Positions 42,541 to 53,247 of a stretch of 64,000 bases of DNA are shown here, one piece after another. Under the pieces are notes generated by a model that was not told the DNA's origin, made no database searches, and saw only the letters and a program-made list of their open reading frames with translations. Within the stretch, counting starts at the first letter, position 1, and the number at the start of each line of letters is the position of its first letter. A program made the translations under genes and the position numbers. The stretch spans positions 372,001 to 436,000 of the forward strand of contig NZ_CP084703.1 in the NCBI RefSeq assembly GCF_020519665.1, read 5' to 3'. This DNA comes from Bacillus shivajii (GTDB lineage: Bacteria > Bacillota > Bacilli > Bacillales > Salisediminibacteriaceae).

Positions 42541-43200
42541 TTAAAAAACTCTTCTCAATTTGTCGGCGTAGCTTTTCATGATGGTATGCTTTTTCACTAA
42601 CGCTGAATGAAAACAGGTTTCCAACCATGTTTTATATTCAGAAAAAACCTTATGAGGTGGTGCATAAAACATGAAGAATGGGCCTTTTAGAAGCCTTTTT
42701 GTCAAAGGGACTTTAAATTTTATTGTGAAAAACACGAGTGAACATATTGAAAGGAACCAAGTAAGTTTTGGGTTTTTCGTATATAAGTAACCGTATAAAA
42801 ACATTTTCATGTAAACAAGCGCAGACCAATATAAGTTCCAGCCATATTTAAACTGAATCATCTTGTGCTTATGAATAAAGTGTTCGGCGAAAGTGAACAG
42901 TACAGTGCACTTTATCGTATGGACAATTTGTTTCATCAACGTATTAGGGAATTGAGAGAGACATAACAATGTTATTAATGGTGAGATGATAAATACATGG
43001 ATCGCTCTTAACACTTTCCAATTAAAGCCGCCTGGAGTGAACTCCCACACGAGGTACCTTTTACAAAGATAATAGTATAAAGAATTTAAAAAGCTGATGA
43101 AAGCCAATCCTTTGTAATACTTAGGGAATTGTCGCCACGTTTTTAAGTATACATTTAGGATGAAAATAAAAAGAATTAAAAGCGTTTGTTTTGTTTTCAT
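42541..43200 (-). CDS. Multi-helix membrane protein, possibly CBO0543-like (tandem paralogue A)
   Basis: The 219 residues contain about five hydrophobic helices and the patterns KRYLVWEFTPGGFNW and MIQFKYGWNLYWSALVYMKMF. The second resembles the GWN motif of the CBO0543 family of Bacillus membrane proteins, whose function is unknown; assignment is tentative. It is a clear paralogue of the gene at 43683-44345, sharing more than half its residues over full length. Both have a basic C-terminal tail and strong ribosome sites (here AGGAG). Confidence 0.65.
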   Translation of the reverse strand: MKTKQTLLILFIFILNVYLKTWRQFPKYYKGLAFISFLNSLYYYLCKRYLVWEFTPGGFNWKVLRAIHVFIISPLITLLCLSQFPNTLMKQIVHTIKCTVLFTFAEHFIHKHKMIQFKYGWNLYWSALVYMKMFLYGYLYTKNPKLTWFLSICSLVFFTIKFKVPLTKRLLKGPFFMFYAPPHKVFSEYKTWLETCFHSALVKKHTIMKSYADKLRRVF

Positions 43201-43570
43201 TTTTTTAGCTCCTGAATGATCGTTTATTATATATTTCCAATTAATTTACAGTTTTATGTGGTTTTCTGTAAAATAATTGGAAATTGAGTCGTAACCTGAA
43301 TCGACGATCGTAGTTGTTGGTATGCCAATCACCGACTCGCTTTCCACGGGCGATCCGCGAGCCTCCTCTCGGTTTTATTTAAGTAAACCAATTAAACCTA
43401 ATCCCAAATGCGTAGATAAAGTTTCACCTGAGTCTTCCAAGATAAATTTCATCATAATTAAGCAAAGAATCTCTTAGAAAACACCCTATATTTATTTAGT
43501 TCATCATGGATTCAGGCGAGAGTTAATATGGATAACAGTGTTAGCTCCGGACAAGGATGAAGTAAAAATA
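43201..43570. other. Intergenic: long hairpin and a repeat fragment
   Basis: TTTCCAATTAATTTACAG (43234-43251) pairs with 43266-43283 with one mismatch. At about 43334-43371 lies GACTCGCTTTCCACGGGCG with GATCCGCGAGCCTCCTC, a fragment of another repeat common in Bacillaceae. No gene was seen. Confidence 0.55.
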
Positions 43571-43603
43571 AAACACTTGGATTCGTTTTTCGTCCAAGTG
43601 TTT
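43571..43603 (-). terminator. Terminator of tandem paralogue B
   Basis: AAACACTTGGA (43571-43581) pairs with TCCAAGTGTTT (43593-43603); on the minus strand the T tract follows. Confidence 0.8.
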
Positions 43604-43682
43604 AATGAATAGGTATTCGTTTGCGAAGAGTTTTTGAGCGGTGGTTGCAAGCAAAAAAATGTCTGAGATGTTACTATTATGA

Positions 43683-44345
43683 TCATGTAAGGCGCTTTTG
43701 AGCTAATTTCAAGTTGTACATTAGCGTTGCTTTCACTTTAGTCATAGAAGAGTGCCAAAATGAGTCAAATAAAATTTTATAATTTGTTAGAAACTTATAG
43801 CGTGTCGGGACAAAAATAAAAATAGGCCCTTTTAATAGTCTTTTTGTTAGCGGCACATTAAATTTCCATATGAAAAAAATTGCCGAGCATATCGATAAAA
43901 GCCAAGTAAGTAAAGGTCTTTTCGGATATAAGTAGCTGAAAATATACATTTTAAAATAAACAAGGCCAGACCAGTAGACGTTCCACCCATATTTAAACTG
44001 AATCATTTTCTGTTCATGAATGATGTGTTCAAGAAATGTGGAATAGGCCACCCATTTTGTCGTATGAATGATTTTTTTTAAAAACGTTTCAGGAATTCGA
44101 GATAAATATGATAGAACAAATAACGGAGTGATTAAAAACACATGTAACCCTCTTATAAACCTCCAATTAAACCCTCCAGGGTTCAACTCCCAAACAAGGT
44201 ATCTTTTACAAAGGTAATAATAACAGCAATTCAAAAAAATAATGAAGCCTAACCCTTTGTAATATTGGGGGAAGACCCGCCATGTTTTTCCGAATATATT
44301 GATTAGTAAAATGGATATGAGTAAAAGGGAATGTTTTGTTCTCAT
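43683..44345 (-). CDS. Multi-helix membrane protein, possibly CBO0543-like (tandem paralogue B)
   Basis: The 220-residue paralogue of the protein at 42541-43200 keeps KRYLVWEL(N)PGGFNW, MIQFKYGWNVYWSGLVYFKM and NVPLTKRLLKGP in the same positions. The most divergent parts are the first helix and the C-terminal tail. AGGAG precedes the ATG. A separate terminator and 480 bp of spacer mean the copies are probably transcribed separately. Function unknown. Confidence 0.65.
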   Translation of the reverse strand: MRTKHSLLLISILLINIFGKTWRVFPQYYKGLGFIIFLNCCYYYLCKRYLVWELNPGGFNWRFIRGLHVFLITPLFVLSYLSRIPETFLKKIIHTTKWVAYSTFLEHIIHEQKMIQFKYGWNVYWSGLVYFKMYIFSYLYPKRPLLTWLLSICSAIFFIWKFNVPLTKRLLKGPIFIFVPTRYKFLTNYKILFDSFWHSSMTKVKATLMYNLKLAQKRLT

Positions 44346-44450
44346 CGTTAACTCCTAATGAAATAAATTTCTACTATGTATTATGATGTCAATGACAATT
44401 ACAAATTATGTAATAAATGTAATTAGATTGGAATCTGCTCGTGAGTATTT

Positions 44451-44698
44451 ATATGAATCAATTTCAAAATTACGTTTTTTGCGCAATGAAACGGATGATA
44501 TTATAAATATTTCATTAACGTAACTAAAGACGGCGACTCCCGGAGGATTAGCGCAGTCTGAAGATCCACTTAGGCGAAGAGTTGTCGAGCCTAAGTTAGC
44601 TGAAGGCAAGCCCTCGGGAAAGCGTCCGTCTGAAGTGAAGTTCACACTCACCATTCGGAATTTCGCATCAAATTTTGAGTTATGAAATTGATTCATAT
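44451..44698 (+). mobile_element. MITE-like element, copy A (248 bp)
   Basis: 16-bp terminal inverted repeats: ATATGAATCAATTTCA (44451-44466) and its complement (44683-44698). Inside are an AT-rich left part with TTGCGCAATGAAACGGATG and a structured core: AGACGG (44528-44533) pairing with CCGTCT (44626-44631) and a central CTTAGGC/GCCTAAG hairpin. No coding capacity. Related copies lie at 47276-47546 (reversed) and 51979-52355. Confidence 0.8.
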
Positions 44699-44712
44699 GA
44701 AAAATAAAAAAC

Positions 44713-44739
44713 ACTTGGATCAGTGTCGGTGATCCAAGT
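44713..44739 (-). terminator. Terminator of the CPBP protease gene
   Basis: ACTTGGATCA (44713-44722) pairs with TGATCCAAGT (44730-44739); the minus strand continues into a T-rich tract. Confidence 0.8.
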
Positions 44740-44758
44740 ACAAGTGATTTTGAATGGC

Positions 44759-45544
44759 TTAAATGAAAAACAGTAAATAACTAATGAGTCCCATCGTTAA
44801 GTGGGTGAATATGTGAGCGACCATCGCGGTTTCTAACCCTTTTTTCCAGAACAGCCAACTGAAAACAACGCCTGCAACCCCGTTTAATAGGAGCATTCGT
44901 ATATAAACGATTGTTGTTACAGTCGTGGTAGCAGCTGTAGCACCGTAGTGGCCGACTGCAAACACAAATGATGAAAACAAGATCGCTACCCAAAACGTCG
45001 TAGGAGTTGGTGCCTCTTTTTTACGCTGGAAAATTCTCCATATTAACCAAACGAGAAGTGTCATGACTCCCCAGCGCATCATAATTTCTTCAACGATTCC
45101 CCCATATAATACGCCGGATAAGATATGGAAGAAGCCAGGAAATTCATTTGTTGCACTTAGTTCATCAGGGAGCCAAGGACTTAAAATGGCATCTGTCAGG
45201 ATGAGAAACACACCGACAGCCACTCCAGCAACAATTCCTAACTTTATCGTTGGTTTAAAAGAGGACCAAAATGGTTTTTGGTAAAGGTCTTTTTCATAAA
45301 TAAATGATGTTAATTGGACTTTTTTTGCAAGGATGTGTCCGGCAGCGGTTGCGACGAGAATAAGGATGAGTGGATTGACGAGCGTCAGCAAAGCAAGTTG
45401 CTCAGCCGGCATTCCTAAATCGATTCCGAATTCTTCGGATTGAACTTTAATTAATTCGATAGACATTGGTAAAAGGGTGAGAGAGCCTATAAACCCTAAA
45501 AGTATAAAGATTAAAAACGATCGCCACGGCTTACGTGTTTTCAT
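44759..45544 (-). CDS. CPBP-family intramembrane metalloprotease
   Basis: The 261-residue multi-pass protein has the three motifs of the CAAX/bacteriocin-processing (ABI) family: EEIMMRWG (EExxxR), FAVGHYG (FxxxH) and AMVAHIFTH. Members cleave within the membrane; bacterial roles include bacteriocin immunity and protein secretion, and none can be assigned here. GGGAG lies 10 nt before the ATG at 45544. It is divergent from msrA. Confidence 0.88.
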   Translation of the reverse strand: MKTRKPWRSFLIFILLGFIGSLTLLPMSIELIKVQSEEFGIDLGMPAEQLALLTLVNPLILILVATAAGHILAKKVQLTSFIYEKDLYQKPFWSSFKPTIKLGIVAGVAVGVFLILTDAILSPWLPDELSATNEFPGFFHILSGVLYGGIVEEIMMRWGVMTLLVWLIWRIFQRKKEAPTPTTFWVAILFSSFVFAVGHYGATAATTTVTTIVYIRMLLLNGVAGVVFSWLFWKKGLETAMVAHIFTHLTMGLISYLLFFI

Positions 45545-45579
45545 ATGTAACAATCTCCCTTTTGATTTTCATGATTGAA

Positions 45580-45599
45580 TTAATGAGTTACGTCATTAA
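45580..45599. promoter_or_regulatory. Operator-like dyad between the CPBP protease gene and msrA
   Basis: TTAATGA (45580-45586) and TCATTAA (45593-45599) form an inverted repeat with a 6-bp centre, placed to affect either divergent gene. Confidence 0.4.
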
Positions 45600-45670
45600 C
45601 TATATATTATAACTCTTTTACTATGTTATGATAAATGGAAAAAAGATTCGAGTGATTTGGAGGGAAACAT

Positions 45671-46201
45671 ATGAAAGAGCAAATATACGAAAAAGCAACT
45701 TTTGCTGGCGGATGCTTCTGGTGTATGGTGAAGCCGTTCGATGAATTGCCAGGCATTATTGATGTTGTTTCCGGATATACAGGTGGACATGTGATTGATC
45801 CAACATACGAACAAGTGAAAACAGGAGAGTCCGGCCATTACGAAGCGGTCCAAATTACATTTGATCCTGAACAATTCCCTTATAAAAAGCTGTTAGATTT
45901 ATATTGGCCACAAATTGATCCGACAGACGATGGAGGCCAATTCATTGATCGTGGCAGCCAATATAGAACCGCAATATTCTATCATAATGATCAGCAAAAA
46001 GTAGAAGCTGAACAATCGCGCAAAGAAATTGAAGAGAGCGGCCGCTTTAAAGATCCAATCGTCACTGAAGTCTTGCCTGCAACCGTATTTTTTGAAGCTG
46101 AAGAATCTCATCAGAAATTTTATAAAAAAAATCCAGAAAAATATAAGCAAGAACAAATTGAATCAGGGAGAGAAACGTTCATCCAAAAAAATTGGAAGTA
46201 A
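45671..46201 (+). CDS. msrA: Peptide methionine sulfoxide reductase MsrA
   Basis: The 176-residue enzyme has the active-site GGCFWC (C15, C18), ESGHYEAVQITFDP and GSQYRTAIFYH. It reduces S-methionine sulfoxide in proteins, using thioredoxin. No msrB is fused or adjacent. TGGAGGG precedes the ATG. It converges with the nuclease gene across a palindromic terminator. Confidence 0.96.
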   Translation: MKEQIYEKATFAGGCFWCMVKPFDELPGIIDVVSGYTGGHVIDPTYEQVKTGESGHYEAVQITFDPEQFPYKKLLDLYWPQIDPTDDGGQFIDRGSQYRTAIFYHNDQQKVEAEQSRKEIEESGRFKDPIVTEVLPATVFFEAEESHQKFYKKNPEKYKQEQIESGRETFIQKNWK

Positions 46202-46206
46202 AAGTA

Positions 46207-46249
46207 AAGTGCCAGGCACCTGGAAAAGAATTCCAGGTGCCTGGCACTT
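46207..46249. repeat. CCAGG palindrome, double arm, bidirectional terminator
   Basis: Two 19-bp arms, AAGTGCCAGGCACCTGGAA (46207-46225) and its exact complement (46231-46249), separated by 5 nt. Each arm is itself partly palindromic. It lies between the stops of msrA and the converging nuclease gene. Confidence 0.9.
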
Positions 46250-46250
46250 G

Positions 46251-47183
46251 CTAATCATCACGTTCGCATATTTGACGGAAGTTACAGCGGTCACATTTTT
46301 GGATGTACTCTGTTTTTGGGAATAGAGACAAATCTACTGGTTTGTTCTCATCTTCGTCGACGAGGAATTTCCCCATTTCTACTAAACTATGTTTCATAAT
46401 GTGATATACATTCATTAAATCAGATTCATTGAGTTCGTGAACACGGCAATCCCCTGTTAACAAATACTCGTTACGCAGTTGAATTTGGTCGAGACGAGCA
46501 CCAAATTTCTGGCTGAGGTACATTGCATAGATTGCGAGCTGATGACGATCTTCTAATGACTCCTTACCAGTTTTCCAATCGACGATCACCCATTTATCGT
46601 TTATTAAATCTTTATATAGAACGTCGATCACAACGAAGACTTTTACACCTTCAATCTCCATCGTGCGAAACTGCTCACTTTCTAAAAACTCGATTTCGGA
46701 GCGCCTTTCCGTTAAATCTCGAAAACTATCACTATTTAAGAAGTTCGTAATACAAACATCTAGCCTTTCCTCGATTTTTTCTATTGCCTCTTGTCTCAGT
46801 TTCCCGCCGTAATAAATTTCGTGTAACATGTTAAACTTATTCGGCCGTTGAAACCAATCGTTATAACCTTTTACCGAGTCGCGAAAAGCGCGATTCAACT
46901 GATTGCGGATGTGAGTGGTTAAACGGTCCTCGTCAGGGATGTTGCTAGTCGCGAGGTAGTGATTAATGACTGATTCGATCATATCGTGAACCTCTTGTCC
47001 AAACAAGATTGGAAGGTTCGTGATCTTTTTTAGTCGGTAAGCTTCTTTTGCAAATTCAGACGAATCTCGAAACCAACCATTATGTGATGCATAGTAAGAC
47101 AGTCCGTATTTACGAGCGCAATCGATCATTGATTTATGTCGTGAAAGAGACCAGGAAAACTCAGGATATGGTTTGCGTTGCAT
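46251..47183 (-). CDS. Stand-alone PD-(D/E)XK nuclease with Fe-S cysteines (Cas4/AddB-like)
   Basis: The 310-residue protein has the RecB-type nuclease order: SWSLSRHKSMIDCARKYGL with C22, a conserved His (EVHDMIE, H66), D187 (VIDVLY), DWKTG with D202 and K204, and QLAIYA (Q215). Three C-terminal cysteines, C297, C300 and C306 (CDRCNFRQIC), with C22 make the four-Cys pattern of the 4Fe-4S nuclease domains of Cas4 and AddB. No helicase, cas or other repair gene is nearby. The ATG at 47183 follows AAAAGGAG; its upstream region abuts MITE copy B. Confidence 0.85.
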   Translation of the reverse strand: MQRKPYPEFSWSLSRHKSMIDCARKYGLSYYASHNGWFRDSSEFAKEAYRLKKITNLPILFGQEVHDMIESVINHYLATSNIPDEDRLTTHIRNQLNRAFRDSVKGYNDWFQRPNKFNMLHEIYYGGKLRQEAIEKIEERLDVCITNFLNSDSFRDLTERRSEIEFLESEQFRTMEIEGVKVFVVIDVLYKDLINDKWVIVDWKTGKESLEDRHQLAIYAMYLSQKFGARLDQIQLRNEYLLTGDCRVHELNESDLMNVYHIMKHSLVEMGKFLVDEDENKPVDLSLFPKTEYIQKCDRCNFRQICERDD

Positions 47184-47275
47184 TGTGAAAACTCCTTTTA
47201 AATAGCTTGAAAATAAGGTAATGTAGTGGGAACCAAGAATATAAAGCCGCACAAAAAATGTAAATAAGTAGATTT

Positions 47276-47546
47276 CATGAATCAATTTCATAACTCAAAA
47301 TAAGGTGCGAATGTCCGAATGATGAGCGTAAACTTCACTTCAGACGGACGCTTTCCCGAGGGCTTGTCTTCAGCTAACTTAGGCTCGACAGCTCTTCGCC
47401 TAAGTGGATCTTCAGACTGCACTGCTCCTCCGGGAGTCGCCGTCTTTTGTTACGTTCACTTCCAAATAAAACGTACATTTAATGAAACATTTATCATATC
47501 ATTCGTTTCATTGCGCAAAACACGGAATAATGAAATTGATTCTTCA
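47276..47546 (-). mobile_element. MITE-like element, copy B (about 270 bp, reversed)
   Basis: Terminal repeats GAATCAATTTCATAA (from 47279) and TTA(A)TGAAATTGATTC (to 47542) flank the same body as copy A in the opposite orientation, including the GACGG...CCGTC core and central CTTAGGC/GCCTAAG-type hairpin. It has about 25 bp (TACGTTTTATTTGGAAGTGA side) that copy A lacks. Confidence 0.8.
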
Positions 47547-47677
47547 TAAAAAAATAATTTTACACCACAGTGCTTAGTAAAAGGCATTTTCCATTGTAAA
47601 TAAATATTAGTTTTGGGGTAGCTTCTACACCCAAACGAACCATCTACTTTCATGAAAAACGGCTCTAAATTTCACGC

Positions 47678-48136
47678 CTACATAAAGAAAAAATAATATA
47701 AAAATGCTACGGATCCACAAAAAATAACAAACTCACTCGTTTTCCCCGTTCGATACAATGGAAACTTAAATCGGTCCTTCGTCAGAGGTAAGAGTAAAGG
47801 AACCCCGCCTTTTGAAAAGAAATCTCCAACAATATGAAAAATAACACCTAAAGAGAGACCAAATAAGAAATCAATATCGGTGTTCATGGCACCGAATATA
47901 GCGAAAGCGATAACGAGGCCGGAATGCGTGATGCCGCGATGGCCAAATAACATTTTTACAAATCGAGATATGGGCCCGGTTCTTCTTCCGATATAAGATT
48001 TCGTTTCATCAATATCTGGAAGAACCGAACCAACAGCAACTCCTACCAACACTGAAGTTGGGAGCGCTGTATCAGTTAGTTGTCCGTAAATTAAACTCAT
48101 TGAAAGAGATGTTGTAATATGTGTGTAATATCTCAT
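47678..48136 (-). CDS. YdjM-family membrane-bound metal-dependent hydrolase
   Basis: The 152-residue protein has several membrane helices and the family's metal motifs: THITTSLSMS, VGSVLPDIDETKSYIGRR, HRGITHSG and HIVGDFFSKGG. The PF04307 family is predicted to be a membrane hydrolase; its substrate is unknown. GGGAG precedes the ATG at 48136; an upstream frame extension to 48208 has no ribosome site. Confidence 0.85.
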   Translation of the reverse strand: MRYYTHITTSLSMSLIYGQLTDTALPTSVLVGVAVGSVLPDIDETKSYIGRRTGPISRFVKMLFGHRGITHSGLVIAFAIFGAMNTDIDFLFGLSLGVIFHIVGDFFSKGGVPLLLPLTKDRFKFPLYRTGKTSEFVIFCGSVAFLYYFFFM

Positions 48137-48827
48137 GATGTTTGAAACTCCCGAATAAAATAATCCTTGTCTGAATACCATCATACAAGGAACGTGTTTG
48201 AAGAACAATCGACAATTTTGCCTATGTAACGCATGTTCATTACAAATAAAGGAAATTCCAACTTTGATATAGAATCTTTATATTACCCTGTAAAATTGGA
48301 AAAAGCGACGCCAGCATGTGCCGGGTCGCTTTTGTAATATATATGGTTCATTACCTTTTGGCCGCGGTAATGATCACTGTCTGGCAGCAATAAAACACTT
48401 AACTTAAATAACGAAAGCCCTACCTCTCTTCCATCGTTGCAACTCCTTGGTTGCGCCTGAAAAAATAAGGATTAAATGTAGGACAGGATTCCAGTATTAA
48501 CATGTTCTTAAGTCATGAGGGAATTGTGGCGAACCTCTAACTTTATGAACATACATTTTAGAAAAGGTATAAACCATAGTGTGCTCGAATGGCACAAAGA
48601 TCATTGTAACATCTTTACATACAGAAGGCAAATTGTACAAGAATACACGTTCGGTATCGTTCATATACTTTCATTTAAATAGAAGGCCCTTTTCTCGCAT
48701 AGATTGTTGTTTATGATAAAAAGAAAGCGGTAAAGCGTCCGTCTGTAAACGATTCGAAAGATGATTTTTTTATCAAAAGCGGCAATTTTTTAAACAATAG
48801 CCAAATAGAAAGAGGAATGTTGCTCAT
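48137..48827. other. Gene-poor stretch with hairpins and a repeat fragment
   Basis: Hairpins occur at 48300-48335 (AAAGCGAC...GTCGCTTT with T4) and 48349-48374 (TCATTACC/GGTAATGA). At 48732-48757 AAAGCGTCCGTCTGTAAACG is a fragment of the structured repeat at 33232. A 45-codon ATG frame from about 48545 has no ribosome site and is not called. Confidence 0.5.
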
Positions 48828-49445
48828 ATGACACAAGGAACAATAGATTATGCAAGAAGGATACAGGCAATTGCTCAAGCGGGACTTGCTTTTACGAAGG
48901 ATCCGTTTGATAAAGAACGTTATTGTGAATTAATGGAGATGGCTGCAAATATGATGGCGAACCATTTTGAAGAAAGTCCAGATAAGGTTTTTTCCATCTA
49001 TAAAAATGAGGAAGGTTATCCGACACCAAAACTCGACGTTCGAGGGGTTATTTTTCACGATCATCAGATTTTACTAGTTAAAGAGAAAATGGATGATTGT
49101 TGGGCCTTGCCAGGTGGTTTCTGTGAAGTAGGGCTCTCACTAAATGAAAATGTAGAAAAAGAAGTGTTAGAAGAAGCGGGACTTCAAGTAAAGGCGAAGA
49201 AAACGTTAGCTATTTTAGATATAAATAAACACGACCACCCTAAACAGCTTTTCCACTATTACAAAGTGTTTGTGGAGTGTGAATGGAGGGGCGGAGACTT
49301 AAGTGAAGGAGTTGAAACATCTGGTGTGCAGTTTTTTCATGAAGGTGACCTTCCACCTTTATCAAAAGGAAGGAACACCGAGGAACAGATCGAGTTGTTG
49401 TTTCAATTTTTATCAAATACGACGAAGCATCCAATTACAGATTGA
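48828..49445 (+). CDS. yjhB: Nudix hydrolase with N-terminal helical domain, YjhB type
   Basis: The 205-residue protein combines the short N-terminal domain found in this subgroup (YARRIQAIAQAGLAFTKDPFD) with a Nudix fold. The Nudix box reads GGFCEVGLSLNENVEKEVLEEAGL: the EExG metal ligands are present, while the first Glu of the consensus is Leu, a variation I recall from the YjhB subgroup. Substrates of relatives include ADP-ribose and CDP-choline-type diphosphates; not assignable here. GAGG is about 12 nt before the ATG. Confidence 0.85.
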   Translation: MTQGTIDYARRIQAIAQAGLAFTKDPFDKERYCELMEMAANMMANHFEESPDKVFSIYKNEEGYPTPKLDVRGVIFHDHQILLVKEKMDDCWALPGGFCEVGLSLNENVEKEVLEEAGLQVKAKKTLAILDINKHDHPKQLFHYYKVFVECEWRGGDLSEGVETSGVQFFHEGDLPPLSKGRNTEEQIELLFQFLSNTTKHPITD

Positions 49446-49586
49446 GTAATCTTCATGTGATAAATGATAATATTTGTTTTTAAATGAGAATGGTGTCGAA
49501 AATAAACTATACTATTTTATTTCGTTAAATACTATGATAATAGTGTTTATGTTTGTCTGAGCTTTTTGATTGTACTAATTAGAAGA

Positions 49587-49601
49587 TTATATTTATAATA
49601 A
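49587..49601 (+). promoter_or_regulatory. Possible PerR box upstream of katG
   Basis: TTATATTTATAATAA matches 12 of 14 defined positions of the PerR consensus TTATAATnATTATAA and lies 85 bp before katG. PerR control of catalase genes is established in Bacillus. Confidence 0.45.
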
Positions 49602-49670
49602 ATAATGTAGGTTGTTTAAAGGGATGTAATTAATTTGATTCATGCATCAAAATCCTAGAAACAAGAATAG

Positions 49671-51902
<2,232 letters not shown>

Positions 51903-51910
51903 AATTGTGG

Positions 51911-51946
51911 GAAAACCGCTGTCAGTTTATCGACGGTGGTTTTTCT
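51911..51946 (+). terminator. Terminator after katG
   Basis: A 12-bp stem with two G-U pairs (about 51912-51923 with 51932-51943) ends in T5. Confidence 0.8.
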
Positions 51947-51978
51947 TCGTATTATTATAATTTGTAAAACTTCAGTAA

Positions 51979-52355
51979 GTGAATCAATTTCATAATTCCG
52001 TTTTTTGCGCAATGAAACGAATGATATTATAAATTTTTTCATTAAATGTATGTTTTATTTGCACTATCAGAATTTGTAAATTTATGGTCGATAGTATAAC
52101 GGCAACTAAGGCTTTCGCCATTTAGATTTGGCGAAAAGCCAAGTTTTGTTTAGAAGTGAACGTAACTAAAGACGGCGACTCCCGGAGGATCAGCGACGAG
52201 CAACCGCAGGAGCAACGAGCTGAAGATCCACTTAGGCGAAGAGTTGTCGAGCCTAAGTTAGCTGAAGACAAGCCCTCGGGAAAGCGTCCGTCTGAAGTGA
52301 AGTTCACGCTCACATTTTGAATTTCCCATCTTATTTTGAGTTATTATATTGATTC
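51979..52355 (+). mobile_element. MITE-like element, copy C (377 bp, with internal insertion)
   Basis: Terminal repeats GTGAATCAATTTCATAA (from 51980) and the partial complement TTATATTGATTCA (to 52355). The body matches copies A and B, but about 95 bp are inserted after TGTTTTATTTG (about 52061-52155). The insert has its own hairpin, GGCTTTCGCCA...TTGGCGAAAAGCC, and CACTATC...GATAGT arms. The core also has a short local expansion (AGCAACCGCAGGAGCAACGAG). Confidence 0.75.
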
Positions 52356-52361
52356 AAGTAT

Positions 52362-53138
52362 TTATTTTTCTGCTGTCCAGATGGTCCAACGGTCTTTTTC
52401 GACAATTGTTTCGTTTGGTAAAATGGTATCTAATTCTTTTATGAGGATTTGCAACTCTTTTTCTGTGAGTTCATGTAAAATACTTCGACCCTTTCTAGTG
52501 ATGATTTCATTAAAAAGGCTAGTTTTCGAATCATATATTTTTCTAGTCTCCCAAAGTTTTAGTTCTTGGATATTTTTAAAACCTGCTTTTTTTAATACTG
52601 ATATAACGGTTTTACCTTCGTACCTTCGCTCCGTTTCGATCTCTTTTAATTGCGGAAAGGTGGAAAAGAAATACCCGCGAATATGGGTGTGAGATCCAGG
52701 TAACATGCAATCATCTAGTGTACGATCTTGCACTATTACTTGGCCGTTTCGTTGCAAAATTCGATACATCTCAAGAACGGCACGTTCAAGGTCGCCTAAG
52801 TGATGAATGACGGCCCTTGATAAGGTGAGGTTGAACGTATTTGATGGCAGTCCCGTATTATATGCGCTTCCAACTGAGTAATGAAGGTTGTCATAATTTT
52901 TACTATCAAATTTTGCAGTATTAAGCATGGTTTTTGAGAAATCAACGCCAATGACTTCGTCGATTCCTAGATCCTTCAATCCTCTGCTATAGATACCACC
53001 GCCACAGCCAATATCAACACCCTTTTTGGTAGAACGCTCTTTAAGTAGGTTAGCGATCGTCTGTTTCCAACAATCACTTACTTGTCGCTCCGTATAGCTC
53101 TTCTTATTGATTGGATCATGAAAATTCATTCCGAACAT
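52362..53138 (-). CDS. Class I SAM-dependent methyltransferase
   Basis: The 258-residue protein has motif I VDIGCGGGIYSRGL (about 40-53), an acidic loop (IGVDFS) and LSRAVIHHLGDLERAV, as in UbiE/Methyltransf_11 enzymes. The C-terminal 90 residues, with many charged residues, would form the acceptor site; the substrate is unknown. AAGGAGG lies 7 nt before the ATG. It is divergent from a LysR regulator and ends 7 bp from MITE copy C. Confidence 0.88.
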   Translation of the reverse strand: MFGMNFHDPINKKSYTERQVSDCWKQTIANLLKERSTKKGVDIGCGGGIYSRGLKDLGIDEVIGVDFSKTMLNTAKFDSKNYDNLHYSVGSAYNTGLPSNTFNLTLSRAVIHHLGDLERAVLEMYRILQRNGQVIVQDRTLDDCMLPGSHTHIRGYFFSTFPQLKEIETERRYEGKTVISVLKKAGFKNIQELKLWETRKIYDSKTSLFNEIITRKGRSILHELTEKELQILIKELDTILPNETIVEKDRWTIWTAEK

Positions 53139-53247
53139 AGCATAACCTCCTTTTTACGACTAACTTTATGGTAAATTATAGTTACGAATAAAAAAATAAT
53201 GGTTTTATTTAGTGAATTCATAAGTAAAAGTTATCGGTGGTGGGAAA

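Noticed and set aside
44406-44714. 102-codon minus-strand frame over MITE copy A, and similar frames over copies B and C
   Set aside because: They only reflect the GC-rich core being open in one frame; no ribosome sites, and their limits follow the repeat, not a gene.
48545-48682. 45-codon ATG frame (begins MNIHFRKGINHS)
   Set aside because: No ribosome site; codon use and sequence give no family; probably chance in a gene-poor stretch.
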